Shown: positions 8,844 through 19,312, counted from the stretch's first letter. The stretch is DNA of 64,000 nucleotides from Rhizobium tumorigenes (GCF_003240565.2 NZ_CP117255.1:1302001-1366000), one strand, 5' to 3'. Numbers and translations are program-made. The notes: generated by a model from the sequence alone, not told the origin.

Positions 8844-11768
8844 TCACTCTGCCGCAGCGACGACCTTCTTGACGGGCCGCCGCTCCAGCAATTCCTTGAG
8901 GAAATGTCCGGTGTAGGACCGCTTCTCCTTGACGATTGTCTCAGGCGTGCCAACTGCCACGATCTCGCCGCCGCCGTCGCCACCTTCGGGGCCGAAGTCG
9001 AGCACCCAGTCGGCGGTCTTTATGACCTCGAGATTGTGCTCGATGACGACAACCGAGTTGCCCTGGTTGACCAATTCGTGCAGCATTTCTAGCAGCTTGG
9101 CGACATCGTGGAAATGAAGCCCTGTTGTCGGCTCGTCGAGGATATAGAGCGTGCGCCCGGTCGAGCGCTTCGACAACTCCTTGGCCAGCTTGACGCGCTG
9201 CGCCTCGCCGCCGGAGAGCGTGTTGGCCTGCTGGCCGACCTTGATATAGCCGAGACCGACATCCTTCAGCGATTGCAGCTTGTCACGCACCGCAGGCACC
9301 GCTGAAAAGAAATCGACGCCTTCTTCGACAGTCATGTCGAGCACGTCGGCAATCGACTTGCTCTTGAAGGTGACATCGAGCGTCTCGCGGTTATAGCGCT
9401 TGCCGTGGCAGACATCGCAGGTGACGTAGACGTCGGGCAGGAAGTGCATCTCGATCTTGATGACGCCATCGCCCTGGCAGGCCTCGCAGCGTCCGCCCTT
9501 GACGTTGAACGAGAACCGGCCCGGCTGGTAGCCGCGCGCCTTGGCTTCCGGCAATCCGGAAAACCAGTCGCGGATCGGCGTGAAGGCACCGGTATAGGTG
9601 GCCGGGTTGGAACGCGGCGTCCGGCCAATCGGCGATTGGTCGATATCGATGACCTTGTCGATGTGCTCGAAGCCATCTATGCGGTCGTGTTCCGCCGGCG
9701 TTTCGCGGGCGCCCATGACGCGGCGGGCTGCCGACTTGTAGAGCGTCTCGATCAGGAAGGTGGACTTGCCGCCGCCCGACACGCCGCTGACGGCCGTGAA
9801 GACGCCGAGCGGAATCGCAGCCGTGACGTTCTTCAGATTGTTGCCGCGGGCGCCGAAAATCTTGATTTCCTTGCCCTTCTTGAGCTTGCGTCGCTCTGCA
9901 GGCACGGGCACGCCGAGATCGCCGGACAGGTAGCGGCCGGTCAGAGAATTCGGGTTCGCCATGATCTGCTGCGGCGTGCCATGGGCAATGACCTCGCCGC
10001 CATGGATACCGGCTGCCGGACCGATATCGACGACATCATCTGCCTGCATGATGGCATCCTCGTCATGCTCGACGACGATGACCGTGTTGCCGATGTCGCG
10101 CAGATGCTTCAGGGTTTCCAGCAGGCGCGCATTGTCGCGCTGGTGGAGGCCGATGGAAGGCTCGTCGAGGACGTAGAGGACGCCCGTAAGGCCGGAGCCG
10201 ATCTGCGAGGCAAGCCGGATGCGCTGGCTCTCGCCGCCCGAGAGCGTTCCTGAGTTGCGCGAAAGGCTCAGATATTCCAGCCCGACATCGTTGAGAAACC
10301 GCAGCCGGTCGCGGATTTCCTTGAGGATGCGGACGGCGATTTCGTTCTGCTTGGAGGTAAAGAGGGCCGGCAGCGTCTCGAACCAGTCGCGGGCGTTGCG
10401 AATCGACATTTCCGAGACTTTGCCGATATGCAGCGTGGCGATTTTCACCGCCAGCGCTTCCGGCTTCAGACGGTAGCCGGCGCAGACGGGGCAGGGCGCC
10501 GCAGACATGTAGCGCTCGATCTCCTCGCGGGCCCAGGCGCTGTCGGTTTCCTTCCAGCGGCGCTCGAGATTGGGCACGATGCCCTCGAAATTCTTGTGCG
10601 TCGTATAGGCCCGAGCGCCGTCGGCATACTGGAACTCGATCTTGTCTTCCGTTCCGTGCAGGATGACGTCCTTGGCATTGGCTGGCAGGTCGCTCCAGCG
10701 GCTCGAGAGCTTGAAGCCGTAATGCTTGCCGAGCGCTTCCAGCGTCTGGTTGTAATAGGGCGACGTCGACTTGGCCCAAGGTGCAATCGCGCCATCGCGA
10801 AGGGTGCGCTCATGCTCGGGGACGATCATCTCGGGATCGATCTTCTGCAGCGAGCCGAGACCGTCGCAGGAAGGGCAGGCGCCGGCCGGGTTGTTGAACG
10901 AGAACAGCCGCGGTTCGATCTCGGGAATCGTAAAGCCGGATACCGGGCAGGCAAATTTTTCCGAAAACAACACCCGCTCGTGTGTCTCGTTCAGGGACTT
11001 GTTGGCCGAACCGCCGGCAGAGGTTTCCTCAGGCGGCAGGGGCTTGTCGGCAAACTCCGCAACAGCCAGTCCGTCCGCCAGCCGCAGAGACGTCTCGAAG
11101 CTGTCAGCCAGACGCGCCGCGACATCAGCGCGCACGACAATGCGGTCGACGACCACGTCGATGTCGTGCTTGTACTTTTTGTCGAGGGCAGGCGCATCGG
11201 CGATCTCGTAGAACTGTCCGTCGATCTTGACGCGCTGGAAGCCCTTTTTCATGAGCTCGGCAAGCTCCTTCTTGTATTCGCCCTTACGCCCGCGCACCAT
11301 CGGCGCCAGAATATAAAGGCGGGTGCCGTCACCGAAGGCCAGCACGCGGTCGACCATCTGGCTGACGGTCTGGCTCTCGATCGGCAGGCCAGTCGCCGGC
11401 GAATAGGGCACGCCGACGCGCGCAAACAGCAGGCGCATGTAGTCGTAGATTTCCGTAACAGTGCCGACCGTCGAGCGCGGGTTGCGCGACGTCGTCTTCT
11501 GCTCGATGGAGATCGCCGGAGACAATCCCTCGATAAGGTCGACGTCGGGTTTCTGCATCATCTCGAGGAACTGGCGCGCATAGGCCGACAGGCTCTCGAC
11601 ATAGCGGCGCTGCCCTTCCGCATAGATCGTATCGAAGGCAAGCGACGACTTTCCCGAGCCCGACAGGCCGGTCATGACGATCAGCTTGTTGCGCGGCAGA
11701 TCGATGTCGATACCCTTGAGATTGTGCTCACGCGCACCCCGGATGGAGATGGTCTTCAGTTCGCTCAT
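8844..11768 (-). CDS. uvrA: Excinuclease ABC subunit A
   Basis: 974 residues, a full-length UvrA, the damage-recognition ATPase of nucleotide excision repair. The first Walker A (GLSGSGKS) is at residues 34-41 and the second (GVSGGGKST) is in the C-terminal half. ABC signatures 'LSGGESQRI' and 'LSGGEAQRV' are both present, as are the zinc-binding cysteine clusters (CPSC, and CEAC ... CDVC). It is divergent from ssb with a LexA box between them. The 5' end of the window holds mfd, which feeds into the same pathway. Confidence 0.97.
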   Translation of the reverse strand: MSELKTISIRGAREHNLKGIDIDLPRNKLIVMTGLSGSGKSSLAFDTIYAEGQRRYVESLSAYARQFLEMMQKPDVDLIEGLSPAISIEQKTTSRNPRSTVGTVTEIYDYMRLLFARVGVPYSPATGLPIESQTVSQMVDRVLAFGDGTRLYILAPMVRGRKGEYKKELAELMKKGFQRVKIDGQFYEIADAPALDKKYKHDIDVVVDRIVVRADVAARLADSFETSLRLADGLAVAEFADKPLPPEETSAGGSANKSLNETHERVLFSEKFACPVSGFTIPEIEPRLFSFNNPAGACPSCDGLGSLQKIDPEMIVPEHERTLRDGAIAPWAKSTSPYYNQTLEALGKHYGFKLSSRWSDLPANAKDVILHGTEDKIEFQYADGARAYTTHKNFEGIVPNLERRWKETDSAWAREEIERYMSAAPCPVCAGYRLKPEALAVKIATLHIGKVSEMSIRNARDWFETLPALFTSKQNEIAVRILKEIRDRLRFLNDVGLEYLSLSRNSGTLSGGESQRIRLASQIGSGLTGVLYVLDEPSIGLHQRDNARLLETLKHLRDIGNTVIVVEHDEDAIMQADDVVDIGPAAGIHGGEVIAHGTPQQIMANPNSLTGRYLSGDLGVPVPAERRKLKKGKEIKIFGARGNNLKNVTAAIPLGVFTAVSGVSGGGKSTFLIETLYKSAARRVMGARETPAEHDRIDGFEHIDKVIDIDQSPIGRTPRSNPATYTGAFTPIRDWFSGLPEAKARGYQPGRFSFNVKGGRCEACQGDGVIKIEMHFLPDVYVTCDVCHGKRYNRETLDVTFKSKSIADVLDMTVEEGVDFFSAVPAVRDKLQSLKDVGLGYIKVGQQANTLSGGEAQRVKLAKELSKRSTGRTLYILDEPTTGLHFHDVAKLLEMLHELVNQGNSVVVIEHNLEVIKTADWVLDFGPEGGDGGGEIVAVGTPETIVKEKRSYTGHFLKELLERRPVKKVVAAAE

Positions 11769-11887
11769 CGTTTTCCGCTAAATCCCTGTTCAGCCCTTAT
11801 CTAGTGATGAAGGCCGGCGAGTCGAGGTTGAAATGCGACTCTCCGCCCGCTTTTCGATTCGGTTGACAAAATCATAGCTGCTGACTA

Positions 11888-11902
11888 GAACAAAGAAAGA
11901 AC
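11888..11902. promoter_or_regulatory. LexA (SOS) box between uvrA and ssb
   Basis: GAAC-AAAGAAA-GAAC, a perfect match to the direct-repeat alphaproteobacterial LexA site GAAC-N7-GAAC. It lies about 120 nt from both start codons and can serve both divergent genes. Confidence 0.88.
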
Positions 11903-12016
11903 AAAATTCCTTGTGGATGAACGCCGCTTAGATCGCACCGGGCGGGGCCGATGGTTTAAGGTGCGAGCAATTATGTTCCAGGGCCGCCGGTGGGCGCGGC
12001 GAGCAGGGTGATCGGC

Positions 12017-12577
12017 ATGGCGGGTAGCGTAAACAAGGTAATTCTGATCGGGAACCTCGGGGCTGATCCGGAAATCCGCCGGACCCAGGATGGTCGTCCG
12101 ATCGCCAATCTGAATATTGCAACTTCCGAAACTTGGCGGGACAAGTCGTCCGGCGAGCGCAAGGAAAAAACCGAGTGGCACCGCGTCGTGATCTTCAATG
12201 AAGGCCTGTGCAAGGTTGCCGAGCAGTATCTGAAGAAGGGTGCCAAGGTTTACATCGAGGGCGCCCTGCAGACCCGTAAGTGGACAGACCAGGCCGGCAT
12301 CGAGAAATACTCGACCGAAATCGTCCTTCAGGGCTTCAACTCCACTTTGACCATGCTGGACGGTCGCGGTGACGGCGCCGGCGAAGGCGGCGGTCGCGGC
12401 ATGCAGCGCAGCGGCGGTGGCGGCAATGATTTCGGCGGCGGCGGTTCCGGCTACGGCGACGACTACAACCAGTCCTCGCCATCGTCATCATCCGGTCGCG
12501 GCAATGCCGGTAACGCCGGCAATAGTGGCGGCGGCGGAAACTTCTCGCGCGAACTCGATGACGACATTCCCTTCTGA
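12017..12577 (+). CDS. ssb: Single-stranded DNA-binding protein
   Basis: 186 residues from the ATG at 12017 (a GTG 27 nt earlier would add an untypical extension). The OB-fold covers residues 1-115 ([19 protein letters not shown] start, 'KTEWHRVV' middle). A Gly/Ser/Arg-rich linker of about 60 residues follows, and the acidic tip DDDIPF recruits partner repair proteins. It coats single-stranded DNA in replication, repair and recombination. SOS control through the LexA box upstream is expected. Confidence 0.97.
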   Translation: MAGSVNKVILIGNLGADPEIRRTQDGRPIANLNIATSETWRDKSSGERKEKTEWHRVVIFNEGLCKVAEQYLKKGAKVYIEGALQTRKWTDQAGIEKYSTEIVLQGFNSTLTMLDGRGDGAGEGGGRGMQRSGGGGNDFGGGGSGYGDDYNQSSPSSSSGRGNAGNAGNSGGGGNFSRELDDDIPF

Positions 12578-12590
12578 GATAGAACCATCC

Positions 12591-12621
12591 GATGCACCCT
12601 GCGGGGTGCATCTTTCGTTTT
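12591..12621 (+). terminator. Terminator of ssb
   Basis: GATGCACCC-TGCG-GGGTGCATC with TTTCGTTTT after it; 9-bp perfect stem, 13 nt after the ssb stop. Confidence 0.88.
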
Positions 12622-12649
12622 GCGGCCGGAATAACAGGGAACTTCAGTA

Positions 12650-12904
12650 ATGTCAGACGCACTCGTGCCAAGAAATCCATCGACATGGAGACGCGTGCTG
12701 GCGCTTATACTCGACTTGATTGCTGCTTTTTTCTGCCTTGGATACCTCGTGGCTCTGCTGACGGGCGGAATGACTGACGATGGGTTCCAGCTGAATGGCT
12801 GGCCTGCACTGCTGTTGTTTGCGCTGGTCATCGCCTATTTCGTCATCGCCAATCGATTTTTCGGCGGCACGATCTGGAAATACATCTTGAAGGCGCGCAC
12901 CTAA
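12650..12904 (+). CDS. Small RDD-family membrane protein
   Basis: 84 residues: an N-terminal arginine pair and Asp in the first helix ('TWRRVLALILDLIAAFF'), a second hydrophobic helix (about 48-67) and the end 'FFGGTIWKYIL'. This is the minimal RDD pattern (conserved Arg, Asp, Asp). The family is a mixed group of membrane proteins, some linked to ion exchange, and no function can be assigned here. AACAGGGAA lies upstream of the ATG. Convergent with the marC gene 15 nt away. Confidence 0.75.
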   Translation: MSDALVPRNPSTWRRVLALILDLIAAFFCLGYLVALLTGGMTDDGFQLNGWPALLLFALVIAYFVIANRFFGGTIWKYILKART

Positions 12905-12919
12905 CCCGCGCGCTTCCGG

Positions 12920-13549
12920 TCAGATCGCAAAAGCCGACCGGATACCGTCTACAACGAACTGTGCGGCGAGCGCTGCCAGGATAACGCCGAGGAGGCGCGT
13001 CAGGATCGCGCGTCCCGTCATGCCGAGGAAGCGGTCGAGACGCTCGGCAATCAGCAGGGCTGCAAATGTCAGCACGAGGCAGGCCGCGATCACCACGATC
13101 AGCTGCGAGCGGTCGACGGAGCTCTGCAGCGAGCCAGAAAGCAGGATCGTCGCGGAGATGGCGCCAGGTCCCGCGATCAGCGGCAATGCCAGCGGGAAGA
13201 CCGAGATGTTATGGATATGATCCCGGGTGATTGCCACCTCGGCGGTCTTCTCCTTGCGGTCCTGGCGTTTCTCGAAGACCATCTCGAAGGCGATCCAGAA
13301 TAGCAGCAGTCCGCCGGCGATCCTGAATGCACCGATCGAGATCCCAAGCACGCCAAGCACGCTAGAGCCGAACAGCGCGAAGGCGGCGAGGATGCCGAAG
13401 GCTATCAGCGAACCGCGCAATGCGACCTGCGTCCGCTGGCTGCGGTTCATGCCTGTCGTCAGCGCCAGGAACAGCGGTGCCAGCCCGGGCGGGTCGATGG
13501 TCACCATCAATGTGGTGAAGGCATTGATGAGACTGTCTACGCTCGCCAT
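12920..13549 (-). CDS. MarC family integral membrane protein
   Basis: 209 residues and about six membrane helices, with the MarC/NAAT signature 'TTLMVTIDPPGLAPLFLALT' near the N-terminus and 'LPLIAGPGAISATILL' around residue 110. The ATG at 13549 was chosen (MASVDSLINAF), with GGGGGAAA directly upstream; 32 earlier codons in the same frame lack support. Despite its name MarC is not part of multiple antibiotic resistance; the transported substrate is unknown. Confidence 0.88.
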   Translation of the reverse strand: MASVDSLINAFTTLMVTIDPPGLAPLFLALTTGMNRSQRTQVALRGSLIAFGILAAFALFGSSVLGVLGISIGAFRIAGGLLLFWIAFEMVFEKRQDRKEKTAEVAITRDHIHNISVFPLALPLIAGPGAISATILLSGSLQSSVDRSQLIVVIAACLVLTFAALLIAERLDRFLGMTGRAILTRLLGVILAALAAQFVVDGIRSAFAI

Positions 13550-13774
13550 AATTTCCCCCGGATCGTCAACTTCACTTATGAAACTGACCCTTAAGCGCTG
13601 ATCGCCGTTTGGCAAAGCGTTCGCAGCGACGAGCTTTTCCCACATGTCGCAAAAATGTGCTATTGAAACGTTCCAGAGGCTAAAAGCCTGTTCAAAACCG
13701 TTGGCGAAATTAGCGCCTTTGTCCGCTTTCCGCTATAAATTCCACAGTGATTCTTAAAGAGATCGTGATCTGTT

Positions 13775-16597
13775 TTGACTGAGCAATCCACACCCGGTGG
13801 CGGGAAGCTCCCGCCTGGTATCGAGCCAATTTCCATCATCGAGGAAATGCAGCGGTCCTACCTCGATTACGCCATGAGCGTTATCGTCAGCCGCGCGCTT
13901 CCGGATGTCAGGGACGGTCTCAAGCCTGTTCATCGACGCATCCTTTTCGGCATGTCCGAACTCGGGATCGACTGGAACAAGAAATACGTAAAGTGCGCCC
14001 GCGTGACCGGGGACGTGATGGGTAAATTCCATCCGCACGGCAACTCGGCCATTTACGATGCGCTGGCCCGTATGGCGCAGGACTGGTCGCTTCGATTGCC
14101 GCTCATCGACGGCCAGGGCAATTTCGGCTCCGTCGACGGCGATCCGCCCGCAGCCGAACGCTACACCGAGTGCCGGCTGCAAAAGGCCGCTCACGCGCTG
14201 CTCGACGACCTCGACAAGGATACGGTCGATTTTCGCGAGAACTATGATGGCACGCTCAGCGAGCCTGTCGTGGTGCCCGCGAAGTTCCCGAACCTGCTGG
14301 TCAACGGCGCCGGCGGCATCGCCGTCGGCATGGCCACCAATATTCCGCCTCACAATCTGATTGAAGTGATCAACGCTTGCATCGCGCTGATCGACGACCC
14401 GGCCATCGAGCTCGCCGATCTGATGCAGATCATTCCCGGCCCCGATTTCCCGACCGGTGCCAAGATACTCGGTCGTGCCGGCATCCGCTCTGCCTATGAG
14501 ACCGGCCGCGGTTCTGTCATCATGCGCGGCGTCGCAGCCATCGAGCCGATGCGCGGCGATCGCGAACAAATCATCATCACCGAAATTCCCTTCCAGGTGA
14601 ACAAGTCGACGATGATCGAGAAGATGGCCGAGCTGGTGCGCGAAAAGCGCATCGAGGGCATCTCCGACCTGCGCGACGAATCCGACCGCCAGGGCTACCG
14701 CGTCGTCGTCGAGCTGAAGCGCGATGCCAATGCCGAGGTCATCCTCAACCAGCTCTATCGCTATACGCCGCTGCAGACGTCATTCGGCTGCAACATGGTG
14801 GCTCTGAACGGCGGCAAGCCGGAACAGATGACGCTGCTCGACATGCTGCGCGCGTTCGTTTCGTTCCGCGAGGAAGTCGTTAGCCGGCGTACGAAATACC
14901 TGCTGCGCAAGGCCCGCGACCGCGCCCACGTCTTGGTCGGTCTCGCTATTGCGGTTGCCAACATCGACGAAGTCATCCGCGTTATCCGCCAGGCTCCCGA
15001 TCCGCAGTCTGCCCGCGAAGAGCTGATGACGCGCCGCTGGCCTGCATCGGATGTCGAAAGCCTGATCCGGCTGATCGACGATCCGCGCCACCGTATCAAT
15101 GAAGACCTGACCTACAATCTGTCGGAAGAGCAGTCACGCGCCATTCTCGAATTGCGCCTTGCCCGCCTGACAGCCCTCGGCCGCGACGAAATCGGCGACG
15201 AACTGAACAAGATCGGCGACGAGATCAAGGACTATCTCGACATCCTCTCTTCCCGCGTTCGCGTCCAGACCATCGTCAAGGACGAACTGACGTCTGTGCG
15301 CGATGAATTCGGCACGCCGCGCCGCACCGAGATCATCGATGGCGGCCTCGAGATGGATGACGAGGATCTCATCTCCCGCGAAGACATGGTCGTCACGGTC
15401 TCGCATCTCGGCTACATCAAACGCGTGCCGCTGACGACTTATCGCGCCCAGCGCCGCGGCGGCAAGGGCCGCTCCGGCATGGCGACCCGCGACGAGGATT
15501 TCGTCAACCGGCTTTTCGTTGCCAACACCCACACGCCGGTGCTTTTCTTCTCCTCGCGCGGCATCGTCTACAAGGAAAAAGTCTGGCGTCTCCCCATCGG
15601 CACGCCGCAGTCTCGCGGCAAGGCGCTGATCAACATGCTGCCGCTCGAAAAGGGCGAACGCATCACCACGATCATGCCGCTGCCCGAGGACGAGGCGAGC
15701 TGGGAAAACCTGGACGTCATGTTCTCGACAACGCGCGGTACGGTTCGCCGCAACAAGCTGTCGGACTTCATCCAGGTGAACCGCAACGGCAAGATTGCCA
15801 TGAAACTGGACGAGGACGGTGACGAAATTCTGTCCGTAGAGACCTGCTCGGAACATCAGGATGTTCTGATGACCACGGCGCTCGGCCAGTGCATACGCTT
15901 CTCCGTATCCGACGTCCGCGTCTTCGCAGGCCGCAACTCCATCGGCGTGCGGGGCATCACCATGGCCGAAGGCGACCGCATCATCTCGATGACGATCGTC
16001 AGCCATGTCGACGCCGAACCGTGGGAGCGGGCTGCCTATCTGAAGCGGGCCGCCAACGACAGACGCCTGACCACGGGCGAAGCCGAAGAGATCGCACTTG
16101 TCGGTGAGGAAGTCGTTGAGGAAGGCCAGTTGAGCGATGAGCGCTACGAGGAACTGAAGGCGCGCGAGCAGTTCGTGCTGACGGTTTCCGAAAAGGGCTT
16201 CGGAAAACGCTCGTCTTCCTACGATTTCCGAATTTCGGGCCGAGGCGGTAAGGGCATCCGTGCCACCGACACGTCAAAGACCGGCGAGATCGGCGAACTT
16301 GTCGCGGCCTTCCCGGTCGATGACGGAGACCAGATCATGCTTGTCTCAGACGGCGGCCAGCTCATCCGTGTCCCCGTCGGCGGCATCCGCTTCGCCAGCC
16401 GCGCTACAAAGGGCGTGACGATTTTCTCCACCGCCAAGAACGAAAAGGTCGTGTCGGTCGAGCGCATCAACGAGCCAGAAGACGATGAGGAAATCGTCGA
16501 TATCGCAGAAGATGGCACCGTAGCGCCTCTCGATACTGAAACTCCAGACAGCGAGACGCCGCCAGTCGGTTCGACGGGTGAAGACAGTCCCGAATAG
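13775..16597 (+). CDS. gyrA: DNA gyrase subunit A
   Basis: 940 residues, somewhat longer than E. coli GyrA. The start is TTG ([21 protein letters not shown]), with only a weak AAGAG upstream. The breakage-reunion domain shows '[11 protein letters not shown]' (about residue 48), the quinolone-determining stretch '[17 protein letters not shown]' with the Ser and Asp of the sensitive form retained, and the catalytic Tyr in 'AERYTECRL'. The C-terminal beta-pinwheel has the GyrA box '[10 protein letters not shown]'. A tail of about 40 acidic residues ends the protein. It partners GyrB to introduce negative supercoils. Confidence 0.97.
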   Translation: MTEQSTPGGGKLPPGIEPISIIEEMQRSYLDYAMSVIVSRALPDVRDGLKPVHRRILFGMSELGIDWNKKYVKCARVTGDVMGKFHPHGNSAIYDALARMAQDWSLRLPLIDGQGNFGSVDGDPPAAERYTECRLQKAAHALLDDLDKDTVDFRENYDGTLSEPVVVPAKFPNLLVNGAGGIAVGMATNIPPHNLIEVINACIALIDDPAIELADLMQIIPGPDFPTGAKILGRAGIRSAYETGRGSVIMRGVAAIEPMRGDREQIIITEIPFQVNKSTMIEKMAELVREKRIEGISDLRDESDRQGYRVVVELKRDANAEVILNQLYRYTPLQTSFGCNMVALNGGKPEQMTLLDMLRAFVSFREEVVSRRTKYLLRKARDRAHVLVGLAIAVANIDEVIRVIRQAPDPQSAREELMTRRWPASDVESLIRLIDDPRHRINEDLTYNLSEEQSRAILELRLARLTALGRDEIGDELNKIGDEIKDYLDILSSRVRVQTIVKDELTSVRDEFGTPRRTEIIDGGLEMDDEDLISREDMVVTVSHLGYIKRVPLTTYRAQRRGGKGRSGMATRDEDFVNRLFVANTHTPVLFFSSRGIVYKEKVWRLPIGTPQSRGKALINMLPLEKGERITTIMPLPEDEASWENLDVMFSTTRGTVRRNKLSDFIQVNRNGKIAMKLDEDGDEILSVETCSEHQDVLMTTALGQCIRFSVSDVRVFAGRNSIGVRGITMAEGDRIISMTIVSHVDAEPWERAAYLKRAANDRRLTTGEAEEIALVGEEVVEEGQLSDERYEELKAREQFVLTVSEKGFGKRSSSYDFRISGRGGKGIRATDTSKTGEIGELVAAFPVDDGDQIMLVSDGGQLIRVPVGGIRFASRATKGVTIFSTAKNEKVVSVERINEPEDDEEIVDIAEDGTVAPLDTETPDSETPPVGSTGEDSPE

Positions 16598-16624
16598 CAG
16601 CCGACAAGGTATGCCACCAATATT

Positions 16625-16657
16625 AAAAACCGGGCGCAGTTGTTGCGCCCGGTTTTT
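16625..16657 (+). terminator. Terminator of gyrA
   Basis: AAAAACCGGGCGCA-GTTG-TGCGCCCGGTTTTT: a 9-10-bp GC-rich stem flanked by A and T runs, 28 nt after gyrA. Confidence 0.93.
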
Positions 16658-16676
16658 CGTTGGGGAAGGGCAATAA

Positions 16677-16720
16677 AACAATGAAGCCGAACGATGGGAG
16701 GATCGTTCGGCTTCATTGTT
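16677..16720 (-). terminator. Long perfect hairpin, terminator of the small-membrane-protein genes
   Basis: Two 19-nt arms (16677-16695 and 16702-16720), perfectly complementary, around a 6-nt loop. On the minus strand it is followed by TTTTATT, and it sits 50 nt after the stop of the 44-codon gene, so it probably ends that transcript. The stem is longer than a terminator needs. Confidence 0.75.
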
Positions 16721-16769
16721 TGGTGATTATTGATGATGAGAGCGTGTAGTAAATTACTGCAGTAAACAG

Positions 16770-16904
16770 TCAGAATGCACTGTGCTGTTTGGTGATCTGC
16801 TTCATTTCTTCGCTCTCGCGCCGCAGTGCCGAGACGGTTGAAGCCACGGACACGACGAACATGACGCTGATAACGGCAGTGAGCAATGTCAAAATCGTGA
16901 ACAT
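16770..16904 (-). CDS. Small membrane protein (44 residues)
   Basis: A short gene below most length cut-offs. The protein begins MFTILTLLTAVISVMFVVSVAS, one membrane helix (residues 2-24), then a charged tail with 'LRRESEEMKQITKQ'. The start has GAAGGAAAAA 3-4 nt upstream, a strong ribosome-binding site almost identical to that of the next gene upstream, which supports it being real. It is the last of three minus-strand mini-genes and is closed by the long hairpin. I do not recognise a family; function unknown. Confidence 0.6.
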   Translation of the reverse strand: MFTILTLLTAVISVMFVVSVASTVSALRRESEEMKQITKQHSAF

Positions 16905-16941
16905 GGGTTTTTCCTTCTTCGCAACTCCGTGCGATCAGATC

Positions 16942-17097
16942 CTAATATTGGCTCGCCACGTAAGAGTGAGCCGATGCATACGGACCATAGACAGGAGACT
17001 GATCGGCCTTTTGACCGTAGAGAGCAACCGTGAAAGCAAGCATACCGGTGATGACTGTCATCCAAACGACGTTGATAAGGATGACCTTGTCCGGCAT
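16942..17097 (-). CDS. Small membrane protein (51 residues)
   Basis: Starts at the ATG at 17097 (MPDKVILINVVWMTVITGML) with AAGGAAAAAA just upstream. One membrane helix (residues 5-26), then 'YGQKADQSPVYGPYASAHSYVASQY', a Tyr/Ser/Ala-rich tail. The frame also opens 10 codons earlier (MNTVTRRKKA), without a good ribosome site. It lies 37 nt upstream of the 44-residue gene, so the two may be co-transcribed. No recognised family. Confidence 0.6.
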   Translation of the reverse strand: MPDKVILINVVWMTVITGMLAFTVALYGQKADQSPVYGPYASAHSYVASQY

Positions 17098-17228
17098 GGC
17101 TTTTTTCCTTCGTGTTACTGTGTTCATGTCTGTGTTCCGATCTGATAACGTGGCCTTTGGAAATTAGTTCCGCCGGATGTTGACAACTATTTAACGAAGG
17201 TTCGCTGAAGCAACTTTGAATAGGGCGT

Positions 17229-17411
17229 TCATTTACCGTTCATGTTCGACGCCGCGCGCCGAAGTGTCGCCACGACGTCCAGGGCGAGTGCATTTTCCGG
17301 CGCCGGAGCCGCCACTGGCCATTCGATTTCGTAAGTGGAGTTGAACCGGCGAACGAGCACCTCGACGATGAGCGAACCGATGATGGTGGCGGTAGCGAGA
17401 AGGATCAGCAT
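17229..17411 (-). CDS. Small membrane protein (60 residues)
   Basis: One N-terminal membrane helix (MLILLATATIIGSLIVEVLV), then a soluble stretch with 'RRFNSTYEIEWPVAAPAPENALALDVVATLRRAA'. A modest GAAGAG precedes the ATG. The 131-nt gap to the 51-residue gene could hold a separate promoter. Function unknown; coding call rests on ribosome site, clear helix and the neighbouring similar genes. Confidence 0.5.
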   Translation of the reverse strand: MLILLATATIIGSLIVEVLVRRFNSTYEIEWPVAAPAPENALALDVVATLRRAASNMNGK

Positions 17412-17612
17412 GCTCTTCAGCCTCGAAACGGAGCGTTGAACTCACCGTCCTCGTTGCTTTCGACGGTATGCCCTCTTTAATCACAGCCTGTCTGAAACGG
17501 TCTTGAACACCGCATTCATCTTCCGTTCAGCCGCCGGTTGCGTAGCCGCAAATGACTTGCGATAGCGCCCCATCCATGACAAAAGGCCAGCGAAACAACC
17601 GGCCGGTAGAGA

Positions 17613-18107
17613 ATGACGATAGCTTTCTATCCCGGATCCTTCGATCCGATGACAAACGGACATCTCGACGTTCTCGCCCAGGCGTTGAACGTCGCGTCGA
17701 CGGTGATTGTCGCGATCGGGGTGCACCCGGGAAAGACACCGATGTTCTCCTTCGAGGAGCGCGCCGAACTGGTCCGGCAGTCGCTTGCCGCTGCTATTCC
17801 CGGCAAGACGGACGCCATTTCGGTGGTGTCGTTCGACAATTTGGTGATCGACGCCGCTCGCAGTCATGGTGCATCGCTGCTGGTGCGCGGCCTGCGCGAT
17901 GGTACAGATCTTGACTACGAAATGCAGATGGCCGGCATGAACCGCCAGATGGCGCCTGAGCTGCAGACCATCTTTCTGCCGGCCGGCACGGCATTCCGGC
18001 CGATAACGGCCACATTGGTTCGCCAGATTGCAGCCATGGGCGGTGATGTCAGCGCGTTCGTGCCCGCACCGGTTCTTGTCGCCCTGAAGGCCAAGGCGAA
18101 ACGCTAG
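17613..18107 (+). CDS. coaD: Pantetheine-phosphate adenylyltransferase
   Basis: 164 residues, the normal CoaD length. The nucleotidyltransferase motif (T/H)xGH is TNGH at residues 14-17 after 'YPGSFDP', and the second motif 'ITATLVRQ' is near residue 132. It transfers AMP to 4'-phosphopantetheine, the penultimate step of coenzyme A synthesis, in the cytosol. It begins a plus-strand run with the cyclophilins, queA and tgt, with gaps of 23-72 nt, so they may form one operon. Confidence 0.96.
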   Translation: MTIAFYPGSFDPMTNGHLDVLAQALNVASTVIVAIGVHPGKTPMFSFEERAELVRQSLAAAIPGKTDAISVVSFDNLVIDAARSHGASLLVRGLRDGTDLDYEMQMAGMNRQMAPELQTIFLPAGTAFRPITATLVRQIAAMGGDVSAFVPAPVLVALKAKAKR

Positions 18108-18137
18108 GCCCCAACGATTTTCCCAACGGAGCATTCC

Positions 18138-18707
18138 ATGAAGTTCATCCACATCGCTTTCGCCGGACTTATGTGCCTGGCATCCTTGACAGGCGCTGCC
18201 TCCGCTGCCGACGACAACGACATCACTATCCAGCTAAAAGACGGCCCTGTCGTCATCCAGCTGATGCCGGAAGTGGCGCCGAAGCATGTCGCCCAGATCA
18301 AGGCGCTGGTCGCCAAGGGCGCCTATGACAATGTTGCTTTCCACCGCGTCATCGACGGCTTCATGGCCCAGACCGGCGACGTCAAGTTCGGTAACATGGC
18401 CAAGGGCTACAACGCCCAGCAGGCCGGCATGGGCGGCTCCGACATGCCCGACATCAAGGCCGAATTCTCCAAGACGCCTTTCGTGCGCGGTACGGTCGGC
18501 ATGGCCCGCTCGCAGGATCCTAATTCGGCAAACTCGCAGTTCTTTATCATGTTCAAGGACGGACCTTTCCTTAACGGCCAGTATACGGTCGTCGGTAAGG
18601 TCATTTCCGGCATGGACCTCGTCGACAAGATCAAGAAGGGCGAGGGCGACAGCGGTTCCGTTACCGACCCTGACCGGATGATCAAGGTCACCCTGGGCAA
18701 GAAGTAA
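18138..18707 (+). CDS. Exported cyclophilin-type peptidyl-prolyl isomerase
   Basis: 189 residues with a signal peptide (MKFIHIAFAGLMCLASLTGAASA, cleaved near 23). The mature part is a single-domain bacterial cyclophilin with 'VAFHRVIDGFMAQTGD' and 'NSANSQFFIMF', the active-site region. It should act in the periplasm as a proline isomerase in protein folding. It lies 30 nt after coaD and 23 nt before a cytosolic paralogue, making a tandem pair of one exported and one cytoplasmic enzyme. Confidence 0.94.
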   Translation: MKFIHIAFAGLMCLASLTGAASAADDNDITIQLKDGPVVIQLMPEVAPKHVAQIKALVAKGAYDNVAFHRVIDGFMAQTGDVKFGNMAKGYNAQQAGMGGSDMPDIKAEFSKTPFVRGTVGMARSQDPNSANSQFFIMFKDGPFLNGQYTVVGKVISGMDLVDKIKKGEGDSGSVTDPDRMIKVTLGKK

Positions 18708-18730
18708 GAAGTTCAAAAGAGGAAAACACA

Positions 18731-19240
18731 ATGGCTGAGATCAAAGATCCGGAAAACACCATCATCCTGGAAACCACCAAGGGCAACGTCGTTATCCAGC
18801 TGCTGCCGGAAGTGGCACCAGAGCACGTTGCGCGCATCAAGGAACTGGCTCGCGAAAAGGCCTATGACGGCGTGGTCTTCCATCGCGTCATCAACGACTT
18901 CATGGCCCAGACCGGCGACGTCAAGTTCGGCAAGTCAGGCGGCGCAGAGTTCAACCCGGCCCGTGCCGGCATGGGCGGCTCGGAAAAGCCGGACCTGAAG
19001 GCTGAATTCTCAGCCACCAGCCACGTTCGCGGCATCTGCTCGATGGCCCGTTCGCAGGCTCCGAACTCGGCCAATTCGCAGTTCTTTATCTGCCTTGCAG
19101 ATTCACCCTGGCTCAACAAGCAGTACTCGGTCTGGGGCCAGGTCATCGAGGGCATGGATAACGTCGACAAGATCAAGAAGGGCGAGCCCGTCAAGGATCC
19201 GGATTCGATCGTCACCATGCGGGTTGCCGCCGACGTCTGA
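18731..19240 (+). CDS. ppiB: Cytosolic cyclophilin-type peptidyl-prolyl isomerase
   Basis: 169 residues, no signal peptide. 'GVVFHRVINDFMAQTGD' and 'NSANSQFFICL' mark the catalytic core, closely parallel to the upstream exported copy, with which it is evidently a tandem duplication. GAGGAAAA precedes the ATG. A hairpin after the gene (19256-19292) may end the coaD-cyclophilin transcript or act as an attenuator before queA. Confidence 0.95.
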   Translation: MAEIKDPENTIILETTKGNVVIQLLPEVAPEHVARIKELAREKAYDGVVFHRVINDFMAQTGDVKFGKSGGAEFNPARAGMGGSEKPDLKAEFSATSHVRGICSMARSQAPNSANSQFFICLADSPWLNKQYSVWGQVIEGMDNVDKIKKGEPVKDPDSIVTMRVAADV

Positions 19241-19255
19241 TCGTGATTACTCCTG

Positions 19256-19297
19256 AAGCCCGCCCTTCGCGCTCCGGCGCGGGGGCGGGTTTCACTT
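19256..19297 (+). terminator. Terminator after ppiB
   Basis: AAGCCCGCCC at 19256-19265 pairs with GGGCGGGTTT at about 19283-19292, with an inner GCGC/GCGC pairing; the downstream T content is modest. Confidence 0.65.
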
Positions 19298-19312
19298 TGT
19301 CTGGAATTGCCC

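Noticed and set aside
10428..11804. 458-codon plus-strand frame opposite uvrA
   Set aside because: Antisense shadow of uvrA, common in GC-rich genes.
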